From an uncultured Bacteroidales bacterium (lineage in GTDB: Bacteria > Bacteroidota > Bacteroidia > Bacteroidales > UBA932), in assembly GCA_944323805.1 (NCBI GenBank), contig CALUTW010000010.1, positions 39,567 through 103,566 on the forward strand: a stretch of 64,000 nucleotides of DNA, read 5' to 3'. Shown here piece by piece: positions 1 to 8,853 of the stretch (position 1 is its first letter; each line of letters opens with the position of its first letter). The notes beneath the pieces were generated by a model that searched no databases, was not told where the DNA came from, and saw only the letters and a list, made by a program, of their open reading frames with translations. A program made the translations under genes and the position numbers.

Positions 1-2250
1 CAATGCCGGCATGATCTCTATCGCAATCGACCTTTCATCCTGAATCCTATACCCGTCGCCAAGATATCTCAGGCGGAACACATAGCGGCCTGGTTTAAGA
101 TTGGTATATCCGGCAATATACCTGTCTCCGTCATATGTATTCCAGTCCGTCTCAAGCCCTTCGAGAATCCAGGAGAAATGACGGTTCCCATGCCTGTTGA
201 AATCTATTGCAGTAAAGCCTATCGAAAAAGAATGCTGTGAATGGTCCAGCCGGATAATGCCGGTATTGTCAATATGGTCCGTCAGGGGGGAATCCTCGGA
301 TGCAGCCGTTACCCGCCTGTTGAACAGGCTGAAATTGTCAAAGTAGATGTCTGCCGGCTGGACCGACCTGTCCACATTTTCAGGAAGAAATGACACGATG
401 CCGTCATATGACCCGAAATAGACAGTCCCGTCAGACCCTCTTGTCCGGGAAAGCTGCCGGAATCCTCCGGAAAAAATCCCGTCATTCCGCAGTGAAAAAT
501 TCACAATCTCCCCCGAATCCATTCCAAGACGCCCTATCCCTTTCTCCGAACTGTACCAGATATCCCCGCCATTCAGGACCAGTGAATAGACAATATCCGA
601 TGCCAGACCTGTATTCTGAGTATAGCGGACTACCTCATCAGACGAAAGCCGGCATCTGCTGATTCCGTCGCCGTATGTCGCCAGCCACAGGGTGGAATCC
701 CTGCCGATAGCGATGTCGCAGACATACTGGCTGTACAGGTTGTCATTGAACGGACATGGCACAGCCTTCAGGTCATCGACATGGCACATGTACACCCCGT
801 CTTCTGATGCAATCAGCATGGTATTGTCATCATAGCGGACAATATGGTTCGCCTGAGCGACACCGACCCTTGAAAATCTGCCGGTAAGCGGATCAAGGAC
901 AGATACCCTGCCTTTCTTGCCACCGGTCCATATCCTGCCGTAAATGTCCTCGGCGATAGTATATACATAGTCTGTACCTATGGTATTCTCTCCCCCATGA
1001 ATATAATGCTGAAGGATATTGCCATCACGGTCGAGCCGGTAAAGTCCGGAAGAATATGTCCCTGCCCATATATTGCCGTGTGCATCTTCATGAAGAGACA
1101 GCACATTCCTTCCATGCAGCATGGTGCGCCATCCGTCCTGTCCGGGCACGCGGACCTTGATGTCATTGTCGGTAGCCACCCAAAGCGAACCGTCTCCGGT
1201 CTCGATCAGACAGCATGCCTGGCGGCTCCTGCGATGCCCTCCTCCCATGGAAAGCATGTGGAACGGGCTGCTGTCCTCCTCAATCACATTGACCCCGTCA
1301 GAAAAGGTGGCAATCCATATCTCCCCCTCATGCCTGTCCGACGGGTATATCCCATAGACAGCGTCTCCGGCTATCCTGAAAGGCGGATTTGCAGACTTGT
1401 TAAAGACAGAGACAATATCATCCTGCTCCCTGTCATATATGCAGAGCCCCATTCCGTCTGTTCCGAGAAGGAGCCGGCCATGGCTGTCCATATTTATTGT
1501 CAGGACAGGATGTTCATCAAGAAGTCTGCCTGTCATCTTTTCCAGATTCCCGGAATTCCCGTCAAGCCTGAACAGCCCTTTTCCCGAAGTACCTATCCAA
1601 AGCCTGTCCCCATCAAGGAATGCAGTTTCTATCCTGGTCCCCAATTCTTGAATCCGGTCTTGCGGGACAAGGAATTCTGTCCTTGACGTATTCATGTCCA
1701 TACAGACTATACGGTCTACGGCCACAATTATCATTTCGCTGTCATTCCTGTCTATCAGCTTCCTTATATCCGCACCCCGGGCTTTCTCATTATCGGCATG
1801 GACAAATTTCCCCTCAGTATCGAAATACCCGAAAAGGGCCTTTCCAGCCACCCAGAGCCTCCCGTATCTGTCAAAGTGGACCGTCCCTATCCAGTGTTCA
1901 AGGTCCGCGTACAGTTCAAACCCGTCTACTGACTCCTGATACCTGTAGATGGTCCCGTTGTCGGTATATGCCCAAAGAAGCGAATCCCTGTCCATTTCCA
2001 GATAGATAGACCTTATAGGGGATTTGTCCTTTGACAGGATAGAGACGGGGTAATGCTTGAAATCGTGCCCGTCATACCGGTCGACTCCGAACCTGGTGGA
2101 AATCCATATGAATCCTTTCCTGTCCCGGACAACACTGAATGTCTGCCGGCCACCAAGACCTTCATCTGTTCCGAGATGAAAAACCTCCTGGCCGGATGCC
2201 CGGAACAGCGACATCAGAATCAGGACACAGATTATTCCTGCCCGCTTCAT
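1..2250 (-). CDS. Hybrid two-component system sensor (HTCS-type), N-terminal part, partial
   Basis: The reading frame is open from the ATG at 2248-2250 to base 1, giving 750 residues; the gene continues left of the window. The protein starts with a signal peptide (MKRAGIICVLILMSLFRASG) and then has repeated propeller strands of the two-component-regulator type, such as DRKGFIWISTRFGVDRYD, DSLLWAYTDNGTIYRY and HGNIWAGTYSSGLYRLD. It ends in a Y_Y_Y-like domain (WILEGLETDWNTY, YTNLKPGRYVLRLRYLG). In Bacteroidales this periplasmic sensor is normally fused to a histidine kinase, a receiver and an AraC-type DNA-binding domain, which would lie beyond base 1. It is divergent from the susCD cluster, as expected for a regulator that senses a released oligosaccharide and switches that cluster on. 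The kinase half is inferred, not seen. Confidence 0.88.
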   Translation of the reverse strand, partial: MKRAGIICVLILMSLFRASGQEVFHLGTDEGLGGRQTFSVVRDRKGFIWISTRFGVDRYDGHDFKHYPVSILSKDKSPIRSIYLEMDRDSLLWAYTDNGTIYRYQESVDGFELYADLEHWIGTVHFDRYGRLWVAGKALFGYFDTEGKFVHADNEKARGADIRKLIDRNDSEMIIVAVDRIVCMDMNTSRTEFLVPQDRIQELGTRIETAFLDGDRLWIGTSGKGLFRLDGNSGNLEKMTGRLLDEHPVLTINMDSHGRLLLGTDGMGLCIYDREQDDIVSVFNKSANPPFRIAGDAVYGIYPSDRHEGEIWIATFSDGVNVIEEDSSPFHMLSMGGGHRRSRQACCLIETGDGSLWVATDNDIKVRVPGQDGWRTMLHGRNVLSLHEDAHGNIWAGTYSSGLYRLDRDGNILQHYIHGGENTIGTDYVYTIAEDIYGRIWTGGKKGRVSVLDPLTGRFSRVGVAQANHIVRYDDNTMLIASEDGVYMCHVDDLKAVPCPFNDNLYSQYVCDIAIGRDSTLWLATYGDGISRCRLSSDEVVRYTQNTGLASDIVYSLVLNGGDIWYSSEKGIGRLGMDSGEIVNFSLRNDGIFSGGFRQLSRTRGSDGTVYFGSYDGIVSFLPENVDRSVQPADIYFDNFSLFNRRVTAASEDSPLTDHIDNTGIIRLDHSQHSFSIGFTAIDFNRHGNRHFSWILEGLETDWNTYDGDRYIAGYTNLKPGRYVFRLRYLGDGYRIQDERSIAIEIMPAL

Positions 2251-2390
2251 TTTCTGATTATTAATTTTTTTTGATAAATATAATCATTAATTCCCCTTAT
2301 AAAATCATTCATTACACATCTGATTCTTTCTTATGGATTAGATTATAATTCTTATGAAAAATTCTATAACAGGGGAAACAGCAATAGGAA

Positions 2391-2398
2391 TAACTTTG
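2391..2398 (+). promoter_or_regulatory. Candidate -7 element for susC (TAACTTTG)
   Basis: TAACTTTG matches the Bacteroidota -7 consensus TAnnTTTG. No clear TTG is seen about 20 bp upstream, as may happen with an activator-dependent promoter. Transcription would start near 2405, which makes the ATG at 2465 the first usable start. Confidence 0.4.
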
Positions 2399-2464
2399 AA
2401 AAAGAACCCGCATGCCAGCATGCATACCACTAATAACTATTTTCAGACACTAAACTCTATTACC

Positions 2465-5425
2465 ATGCGAAAAAAGTATTTCCTGCTTTGCCTTGCCATC
2501 TTTACCGGGATGGCAACCGTATCGGCAGCTGCAGACGGCCTGCCGGTAAAAGGACAGGTCACTGATGAAAACGGGACTCCGCTTGCCGGGGTAGCCGTCT
2601 TTACTGACGACATGTCTGCCGGAACCACGACTTCGGCCGACGGGACATTCCGGATGGAAGTCCCTTCAGAAAATTCCACTCTCACATTCTCCTGCCTCGG
2701 ATACAATGATGTCCGGCAGAAAGTCGGGATGAAAAGCGACTTTCTGATTACCATGGAGGAAAGCAACAGCATGCTCGACGAAGTGGTCGTTGTCGGTTTC
2801 GGCACACAGCTGAGAAAAGATATCGTCGGCTCGATTGCTTCCGTCTCTGCAGACGAAATCCGGTCATCCGGAGAAAGCAATGTCCTCGAATCCCTGCAGG
2901 GCTCCGTTCCAGGATTGAGAATCGACATTCCTTCTTCTCCTACGGCCGAACCTACAGTACGTGTCAGAGGACTCAATTCGCTGTCATCGGACAATACACC
3001 TCTGTACATCGTGGACGGAGTGCCTTATGAAGACATGCAGTCCCTGAACCCGAATGATATCCAGTCGGTCGAGGTGCTCAAAGATGCGTCGGCAGCGGCA
3101 ATCTACGGTTCCAGGGCCGCAAACGGGGTCATCCTCATCACAACGAACAGAAGCCGCGGAGGCGAGACAATAGTCAATGCATCATTCACTTATTCAATGC
3201 AGAACCTTGCAAAAGACCCGGACCTGATGACCGGGGCCGAATATATTGCATACAAGATGGAATGTGCAAGGACAAAAGGAACTTCCACGGAGATTGCCGA
3301 CCTGCTTACAGGGGCTGAATACCAGCAATATCTGAAAGGTCTTGAAATCGATCCGTTCAAAATGATGACGCACCGCAACGCCCCGATGTACGAAGCGTCG
3401 CTGTCTGTGCAGGGAGGCGATGATGTACGTTATTATGTAGGGGCGAACTATACCGACAGGGATGGCCTTGTACGCGGGACAGGATTTCAAAGGGTATCGA
3501 TACGGAGCAACCTGGATGCAGACCTGGGCAAATATGTGACATTGTCCAACAGCACCAATATCTATCAGAAGGACTCCGATGATATCGACGGGGGCGATTA
3601 CGGGCTCGGTGCCATGTACCGTCTTTCCCCGTACTCGGTAATGTACAATGAAGACGGCACACATGCAATCAGCCCGATGGCGGACGACCCTCTGTTCGGT
3701 AATCCTCTGAGCGATGCCTATGATATACCCAAGATGAACAGGACAAGGGGCATAGGCAGCATCACGACTCTTAAGGTGGACATCCCTCACGTGCAGGGGC
3801 TTTCCGTATCCGGCAAATTTGCATTTGACTGGAGAAACTGGACTCTAGGCAGATATGCCCCTGAAACAACGAAAGAAGGACAGGGCGCAGCCACCGCCAC
3901 AAGAAAATACACCAATACCTCGAAATGGTATGCCGAGGCTCTCGTGGCATACAGGAATAATTTCGGCAAGCACAATATCGACCTTACCGCCATGTTCAGC
4001 GCCGAATCCAGGGAACAGGAGGGACAGAACCAGGAGGCATCGGGACTCTCCACCGATGATTATCTCTGGTACCAGCCCGAAACAGCATCCAACCCTGTCA
4101 TCCTCACTACGAGCTACAATCTGACAAGGAATGTGGGAATGATGTTCAGGGCCAACTACAACTATGACAACCGATATTATGCCACATTTACGGTACGGCG
4201 GGACGCATTCTCCGGATTTTCAGAAAACATGAAGTGGGCGACATTCCCTTCAGGAGCTGTCGCATGGAGAATCAGTGAAGAAGATTTCCTCAAGGGTGTC
4301 CGCAACATAGATAATCTCAAGCTCAGGGTATCATACGGAGAACTCGGGAATCAGGCCATCAGTGCATACGAGACCCTTGCCAAGATATCCAATGAAGCAG
4401 CCCATACTTTCGGGAAAGACAAGTATCTCGGATACAAGGTGTCTTCCCTGCCGTCAAGCCTCAAATGGGAGACTACCGCCACCCTGAATGTCGGGCTGGA
4501 TTTCGGGTTCTTCTCAAACAGGCTCTTCGGCTCCGTCGAATGGTATAACAGCATTACCCGCGACCTGCTCGTCGAAAGAAGCATCCCCTCGATGCTCGGA
4601 CAGGCTTCAATGTGGACGAATTCATGCAAGGTACAGAATACGGGATTCGAAGTAAGCCTTACCGGAGTCCCGGTACAGACAAAGAACTGGGAATGGTCCG
4701 TCGGAGTCAATTTCTCATACGATGACAACAACATCCTCGAAATCTACGGCGAAAAAAAGGATGATACCGGAAACAAATGGTTCATCGGACAGCCTATAGG
4801 CGTTGTCTACACACAGAAATGCATAGGAATCTGGCAGCAGGATGAAGCAGAAGAGGCTGCAAAATACGGATGTGAACCGGGATACCCTAAAATCGAAGAT
4901 ATCGGAGGCGGAGAAGACGGAGGCCCCGATGGCAAGATAGACGACAATGACCGTCAGATCATAGGAACGACTGTGCCGCCATACCTTCTCGGACTCAGGA
5001 CATCCCTGAGATGGAAAGACCTTACCCTCACGATTGTCGCGAACGGGGCTTTCGGACATGTAAAGCAGGCCTCATACAAGTATCTTGACGACGGGAGATT
5101 CAGGAACTTCAATATTACCGGTTACTGGACTCCGGAAAACCCGTCAAATACCCATATGAGACCTGGTATCAATCCGGAATACACCGGCTCCCTCTATGTA
5201 TACAAGGCCGACTGGTTCAAGATCAAGAACATCACTCTCAGCTATAATCTTCCTGCGAAACTGCTGGAAAGACAGTCATTCATCCGCTCATGCCAGTTCT
5301 ATGTCACGATGCAGGACTGGTTCTCATTCTATGATTTTCCTTTCGTAGACCCTGAAACAGGTACGGATATCGGAAGCTATCCAAGTGCAAAGCAGTTCAA
5401 GTTAGGTGTCAACATATCATTTTAA
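2465..5425 (+). CDS. SusC/RagA-family TonB-dependent outer-membrane transporter
   Basis: An outer-membrane beta-barrel of 986 residues that imports glycan oligosaccharides using TonB energy. After a signal peptide (MRKKYFLLCLAIFTGMATVS) comes a carboxypeptidase-regulatory-like domain (about residues 28-100; VKGQVTDENGTPLAGVAVF), then the plug (EVVVVGFGTQLRKDIVGSI; RVRGLNSLSSDNTPLYIVDG; VEVLKDASAAAIYGSRAANG), then a long barrel ending in aromatic F (KLGVNISF), as usual for outer-membrane proteins. The frame is open upstream to an ATG at 2354, but the signal peptide begins at 2465 and the candidate promoter lies between the two, so 2465 is chosen. There is no STN domain, so no anti-sigma signalling is expected. 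susD follows after 12 bp; the pair forms the lidded uptake complex. Confidence 0.95.
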   Translation: MRKKYFLLCLAIFTGMATVSAAADGLPVKGQVTDENGTPLAGVAVFTDDMSAGTTTSADGTFRMEVPSENSTLTFSCLGYNDVRQKVGMKSDFLITMEESNSMLDEVVVVGFGTQLRKDIVGSIASVSADEIRSSGESNVLESLQGSVPGLRIDIPSSPTAEPTVRVRGLNSLSSDNTPLYIVDGVPYEDMQSLNPNDIQSVEVLKDASAAAIYGSRAANGVILITTNRSRGGETIVNASFTYSMQNLAKDPDLMTGAEYIAYKMECARTKGTSTEIADLLTGAEYQQYLKGLEIDPFKMMTHRNAPMYEASLSVQGGDDVRYYVGANYTDRDGLVRGTGFQRVSIRSNLDADLGKYVTLSNSTNIYQKDSDDIDGGDYGLGAMYRLSPYSVMYNEDGTHAISPMADDPLFGNPLSDAYDIPKMNRTRGIGSITTLKVDIPHVQGLSVSGKFAFDWRNWTLGRYAPETTKEGQGAATATRKYTNTSKWYAEALVAYRNNFGKHNIDLTAMFSAESREQEGQNQEASGLSTDDYLWYQPETASNPVILTTSYNLTRNVGMMFRANYNYDNRYYATFTVRRDAFSGFSENMKWATFPSGAVAWRISEEDFLKGVRNIDNLKLRVSYGELGNQAISAYETLAKISNEAAHTFGKDKYLGYKVSSLPSSLKWETTATLNVGLDFGFFSNRLFGSVEWYNSITRDLLVERSIPSMLGQASMWTNSCKVQNTGFEVSLTGVPVQTKNWEWSVGVNFSYDDNNILEIYGEKKDDTGNKWFIGQPIGVVYTQKCIGIWQQDEAEEAAKYGCEPGYPKIEDIGGGEDGGPDGKIDDNDRQIIGTTVPPYLLGLRTSLRWKDLTLTIVANGAFGHVKQASYKYLDDGRFRNFNITGYWTPENPSNTHMRPGINPEYTGSLYVYKADWFKIKNITLSYNLPAKLLERQSFIRSCQFYVTMQDWFSFYDFPFVDPETGTDIGSYPSAKQFKLGVNISF

Positions 5426-5437
5426 CGCATTCCCATC

Positions 5438-7072
5438 ATGAAAAAGTACAGCATTATAATACTTTGCGGCATCCTCATGTCCTCCTGCTCGGATTTCCTG
5501 CAGGAAGAGCCGCACACATTCCTGAGTCCGGAGGTGGCATATACCACTGAGGACGGGCTCGACAAGGCCACTGTAGGCCTTTACGACCTGCTGGCATATC
5601 CGTTCTGGGGCAACAGCAACTTCGGGGCTATCGGAGGAATCTGGTACGCAGGAAGCGATATCTGCGAAGCATCAGACCAGGGGGCATACGGAGTACAGGC
5701 AATCAACAACCTCCAGTTTACCAGTCAGTCTGCGGAAATAAAAAGGATGTGGGACTGGTACTACAAGATACTGACGAATGCCCAGATGATAATTACCTAC
5801 AGCGAACAGATGGACTGGACCGACACGGCCCTCGGAGAAAGAGTAAAGGGAGAAGGATATTTTTTCAGGGGATTTGCCCATCTGTACCTGACACAATTCT
5901 TCGGGGACATACCCGTGATTGACAGGGTATATTCTGAAGTTAAGCTCGACTGGGAGCGCACCCCTAAGGAAAAGGTAATGGAACTTGTGATAGACGACCT
6001 GTCCAGGGCTGAAGAGTATCTTCCTAACGAACAATGGCAGGGCCAGCAGGGCAGGGTCACAAAAGGGACGGCGCAGCATCTCCTTGCCTATGCCTATCTG
6101 TGCAACGGGGACTGGCATGAGGCGGAACTTGCAGGCAAGAGGGTAATTGAATCCGGCAATTACAGCCTGATGACTGAAAGGTTCGGAGCAGATGCCGCAG
6201 AAGCCGACAAGAACGTATTCTGGGACCTGTTCCAGAACGGAAGCCACAACAGGGACTCCGGTAACAGGGAAGGCCTGCTTGTAATACAGAACGAGGATAC
6301 CGCACAGCATCCTGAGATAGTTTCAGGCGATTCCAATCCGGATTTCTATGCCTTGTTCATAAGGTTCTTCTATTCCGAGTACTACGGAAGCAGCCGGGTA
6401 GGAAACGAAAGCGATGAGATATGCCTCAAGTACGGCGGGCGCGGCAAAGGCTATATCCTTGCCACAAGATACTGGCTCGAAGACCTGTTCACTGACCCGG
6501 GAGATGTGCGCGGCAAGGAACCTTGCGTGCAGCGGACCTTCTATAAGGAATCCGACGGGACTCTGCTGATGGACTGGGACACGGCCACAGACCAGGAAAA
6601 GGAAGATGCCGGCAGGCTGCTGCGCCCATATCCGAGGAAATGGGACTGGGACGGGGATTCCCGTGTCGGAGGATTCAACGGACGCGATGCAACAACACGC
6701 GACTTCTATCTGTACCGGCTTGCCGAAACATACCTGATAGTAGCCGAAGCACTGTACAGGCAAGGCAATTCAAGTACGGTAGACGGGGCTGCATATTACA
6801 TCAATGAAGTCCGCAAACGTGCAGGTGCGGCTCCGATATCGGATTCCGAAGTGGACATTGATTTCATCCTTGACGAAAGGGCGCGGGAACTCTATGGAGA
6901 GATTCCGAGAAGGATAGACCTTACCCGTACGGGCAAATATGTGGAACGGGTAAACAAATACAATACAGGTGTCAATGGAGGAGTTACCGAAAGATACAAT
7001 CTTCTCCCTATCCCGCAGGAAATAATAGACCTCAACATCGACAAGGTCATGGAAAACAACGAAGGATGGTAA
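5438..7072 (+). CDS. SusD/RagB-family glycan-binding lipoprotein
   Basis: A surface lipoprotein of 544 residues that closes over the SusC barrel and binds the oligosaccharide. The signal peptide has a lipobox ending in SSC (MKKYSIIILCGILMSSC), with acylated Cys17. SusD-family marks are the N-terminal FLQEEPHTFLSPEVAYTT, the TPR-like helices (GEGYFFRGFAHLYLTQFFGD; KGTAQHLLAYAYLCNGDW) and the C-terminal DERARELYGEIPRRIDLTR followed by YNLLPIPQEIIDLN. It starts 12 bp after susC stops and is certainly cotranscribed. Ligand specificity cannot be read from the sequence. Confidence 0.95.
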   Translation: MKKYSIIILCGILMSSCSDFLQEEPHTFLSPEVAYTTEDGLDKATVGLYDLLAYPFWGNSNFGAIGGIWYAGSDICEASDQGAYGVQAINNLQFTSQSAEIKRMWDWYYKILTNAQMIITYSEQMDWTDTALGERVKGEGYFFRGFAHLYLTQFFGDIPVIDRVYSEVKLDWERTPKEKVMELVIDDLSRAEEYLPNEQWQGQQGRVTKGTAQHLLAYAYLCNGDWHEAELAGKRVIESGNYSLMTERFGADAAEADKNVFWDLFQNGSHNRDSGNREGLLVIQNEDTAQHPEIVSGDSNPDFYALFIRFFYSEYYGSSRVGNESDEICLKYGGRGKGYILATRYWLEDLFTDPGDVRGKEPCVQRTFYKESDGTLLMDWDTATDQEKEDAGRLLRPYPRKWDWDGDSRVGGFNGRDATTRDFYLYRLAETYLIVAEALYRQGNSSTVDGAAYYINEVRKRAGAAPISDSEVDIDFILDERARELYGEIPRRIDLTRTGKYVERVNKYNTGVNGGVTERYNLLPIPQEIIDLNIDKVMENNEGW

Positions 7073-7086
7073 CAAATATAAAATCA

Positions 7087-8853
7087 ATGAAATATACGAG
7101 ATTACTCCTGATGCTCATGATTATGGTCTCTGCATCATGTTCATGTACTGATTCGCTTGAAGGTCCCGGGAACACCCCGGGACACAAGCCCGGGGATGAT
7201 ACGGAAGTTACCGATCAAGTCCGGTCGGACTATGTACATGCATCCGGCATATACATCTTCGATGCCGACGGCAAGATGCTTATCCTCAAAGGCGTCGGAT
7301 TGGGAGGATGGATGGTCCAGGAAGGCTATATGCTCGGCACATCAGGTCCGCAGAACGAGATAAGGTCCCGAATCGAGCAGATTGCAGGGACTGATGCGAC
7401 AGACCGGTTCTACAATGACTGGCTCGAATACTATATCACTGAAGCCGATATCCGGCAGATTGCGGACTGGGGCTTCAACTCTGTACGCATTCCACTGCAT
7501 TATGAACTGTTCTTCAACGGAGAGACATGGGCAGGAGACAGCAGCCGCGGCATGCAGCTCACTGACCGGGTTGTCGGATGGTGCAGGAATCATGGCCTGT
7601 ATGTAATCCTTGACCTTCATGCAGCTCCTGGAGGACAGGGCAACAACAAGGATATCAGTGACCGGCATGAAGGGGAATCCCTGTGGGAGGACGCCGGATA
7701 CCAGGATATGACGGTAGCAATGTGGAAAGGACTGGCCTCGCACTATGCAGACGAAAAGGCCATAGCCGGATATGACCTGATAAACGAGCCCAACTACACA
7801 TTTTCTTCCCCGACACCGAATGCCCCGTTGACTGCATTATACAAAAGAATCATAGATGCAATCCGGGAAGTGGACAGGAACCATCTCCTGATACTGGAAG
7901 GGAATGACTATGGCGGCAACTACAGCGGAATGGATGAACTTGCAGACTATGACCCTCAGCAGAACCTGGCAATCAGCTTCCATGGATACTACGGAAGAAA
8001 CACCCAGGACGCCATCCAGAGCAAGCTCGACCTGAGAACAGAATGGAATGTCCCGCTCTGGAGAGGGGAAACAGGAGAAAATTCAAATACGTGGTTTACT
8101 GAAATGGTGGAGCTCTGTGACCGCAACCGCATAGGATGGGCCAACTGGCCATGGAAGAAATTCGGTTCCCACGACGGCCCGGTCCAGATAGTAAAGGCTG
8201 ACGGATGGAAAGAAATGGCGGAATATCTCTCAGGTGGAAGCGCCCCTGCTGATGCAGAAGATATCCTGCTGAATATGATTGATGCCATAAAACTTGAAAA
8301 CTGCCGTCTCATGCCTGATGTCGCATATGCGTGGATCGACCTTCCGGAAGGCGCCGGCCCGAAGCCATATGCCGAAAATACAATACCGGGCATGATCTTT
8401 ATCACTGACTATGACATGGGAAAATACAGACAGTCCTGGTACGATACGGACTATCAGAATACCTCGGGAAGTGCGAGCGAGAAGAAAGCGAACATAGGCA
8501 GGGCATACCGCAATGACGGTGTTGACATATGGGAATCGTCAAAGGACGGTTCGGATGAGACCAACGGATATTTCGTAGGGGAAATCAAGGACGGGGAATG
8601 GATGCAATATACCCTTTCAGATGTCACTCCAGGCACATATCAGGTCTATCTCAGATACCGCAGCAACAGCTCCGGCGGCAGGATTGTCATCAGTCTTGAC
8701 GGGAAGACCATGATAGAAAAGACCCTGGAAGGCAACGGAAATGTATGGACAACGACCCTGATAGGCTCTGCCAACATCCCTGCCGCGAATACAATGAGAA
8801 TCACGGCAGAGAAAGGGAACTTCGACATGACATCATTGATATTCAAGAAATGA
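7087..8853 (+). CDS. Secreted GH5-family glycoside hydrolase with C-terminal CBM6-like module, lipoprotein
   Basis: An endo/exo-acting beta-glycanase candidate of 588 residues. The signal peptide runs into a lipoprotein-like Cys cluster (MVSASCSC). The GH5 barrel shows FNSVRIPLHYE, YVILDLHAAPGGQ, the acid/base Glu234 in DLINEPNY, the substrate-site FHGYYG and the nucleophile Glu328 in WRGETGEN. The last 130 residues (AYRNDGVDIWESSKDG, EIKDGEWMQYTL, YQVYLRYRSNSSGGR) look like a CBM6 beta-sandwich. The frame is open from 7066, overlapping susD, but the signal peptide starts at 7087. The GLHAAPG-type segment is reminiscent of exo-1,3-glucanases, so a beta-glucan substrate is possible but unproved. 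It lies between susD and the GH2 gene. Confidence 0.88.
   Translation: MKYTRLLLMLMIMVSASCSCTDSLEGPGNTPGHKPGDDTEVTDQVRSDYVHASGIYIFDADGKMLILKGVGLGGWMVQEGYMLGTSGPQNEIRSRIEQIAGTDATDRFYNDWLEYYITEADIRQIADWGFNSVRIPLHYELFFNGETWAGDSSRGMQLTDRVVGWCRNHGLYVILDLHAAPGGQGNNKDISDRHEGESLWEDAGYQDMTVAMWKGLASHYADEKAIAGYDLINEPNYTFSSPTPNAPLTALYKRIIDAIREVDRNHLLILEGNDYGGNYSGMDELADYDPQQNLAISFHGYYGRNTQDAIQSKLDLRTEWNVPLWRGETGENSNTWFTEMVELCDRNRIGWANWPWKKFGSHDGPVQIVKADGWKEMAEYLSGGSAPADAEDILLNMIDAIKLENCRLMPDVAYAWIDLPEGAGPKPYAENTIPGMIFITDYDMGKYRQSWYDTDYQNTSGSASEKKANIGRAYRNDGVDIWESSKDGSDETNGYFVGEIKDGEWMQYTLSDVTPGTYQVYLRYRSNSSGGRIVISLDGKTMIEKTLEGNGNVWTTTLIGSANIPAANTMRITAEKGNFDMTSLIFKK

Noticed and set aside
997..1686. 229-codon open frame on the plus strand
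   Set aside because: It is the complement of the HTCS sensor, which is open across the whole segment and shows propeller motifs.
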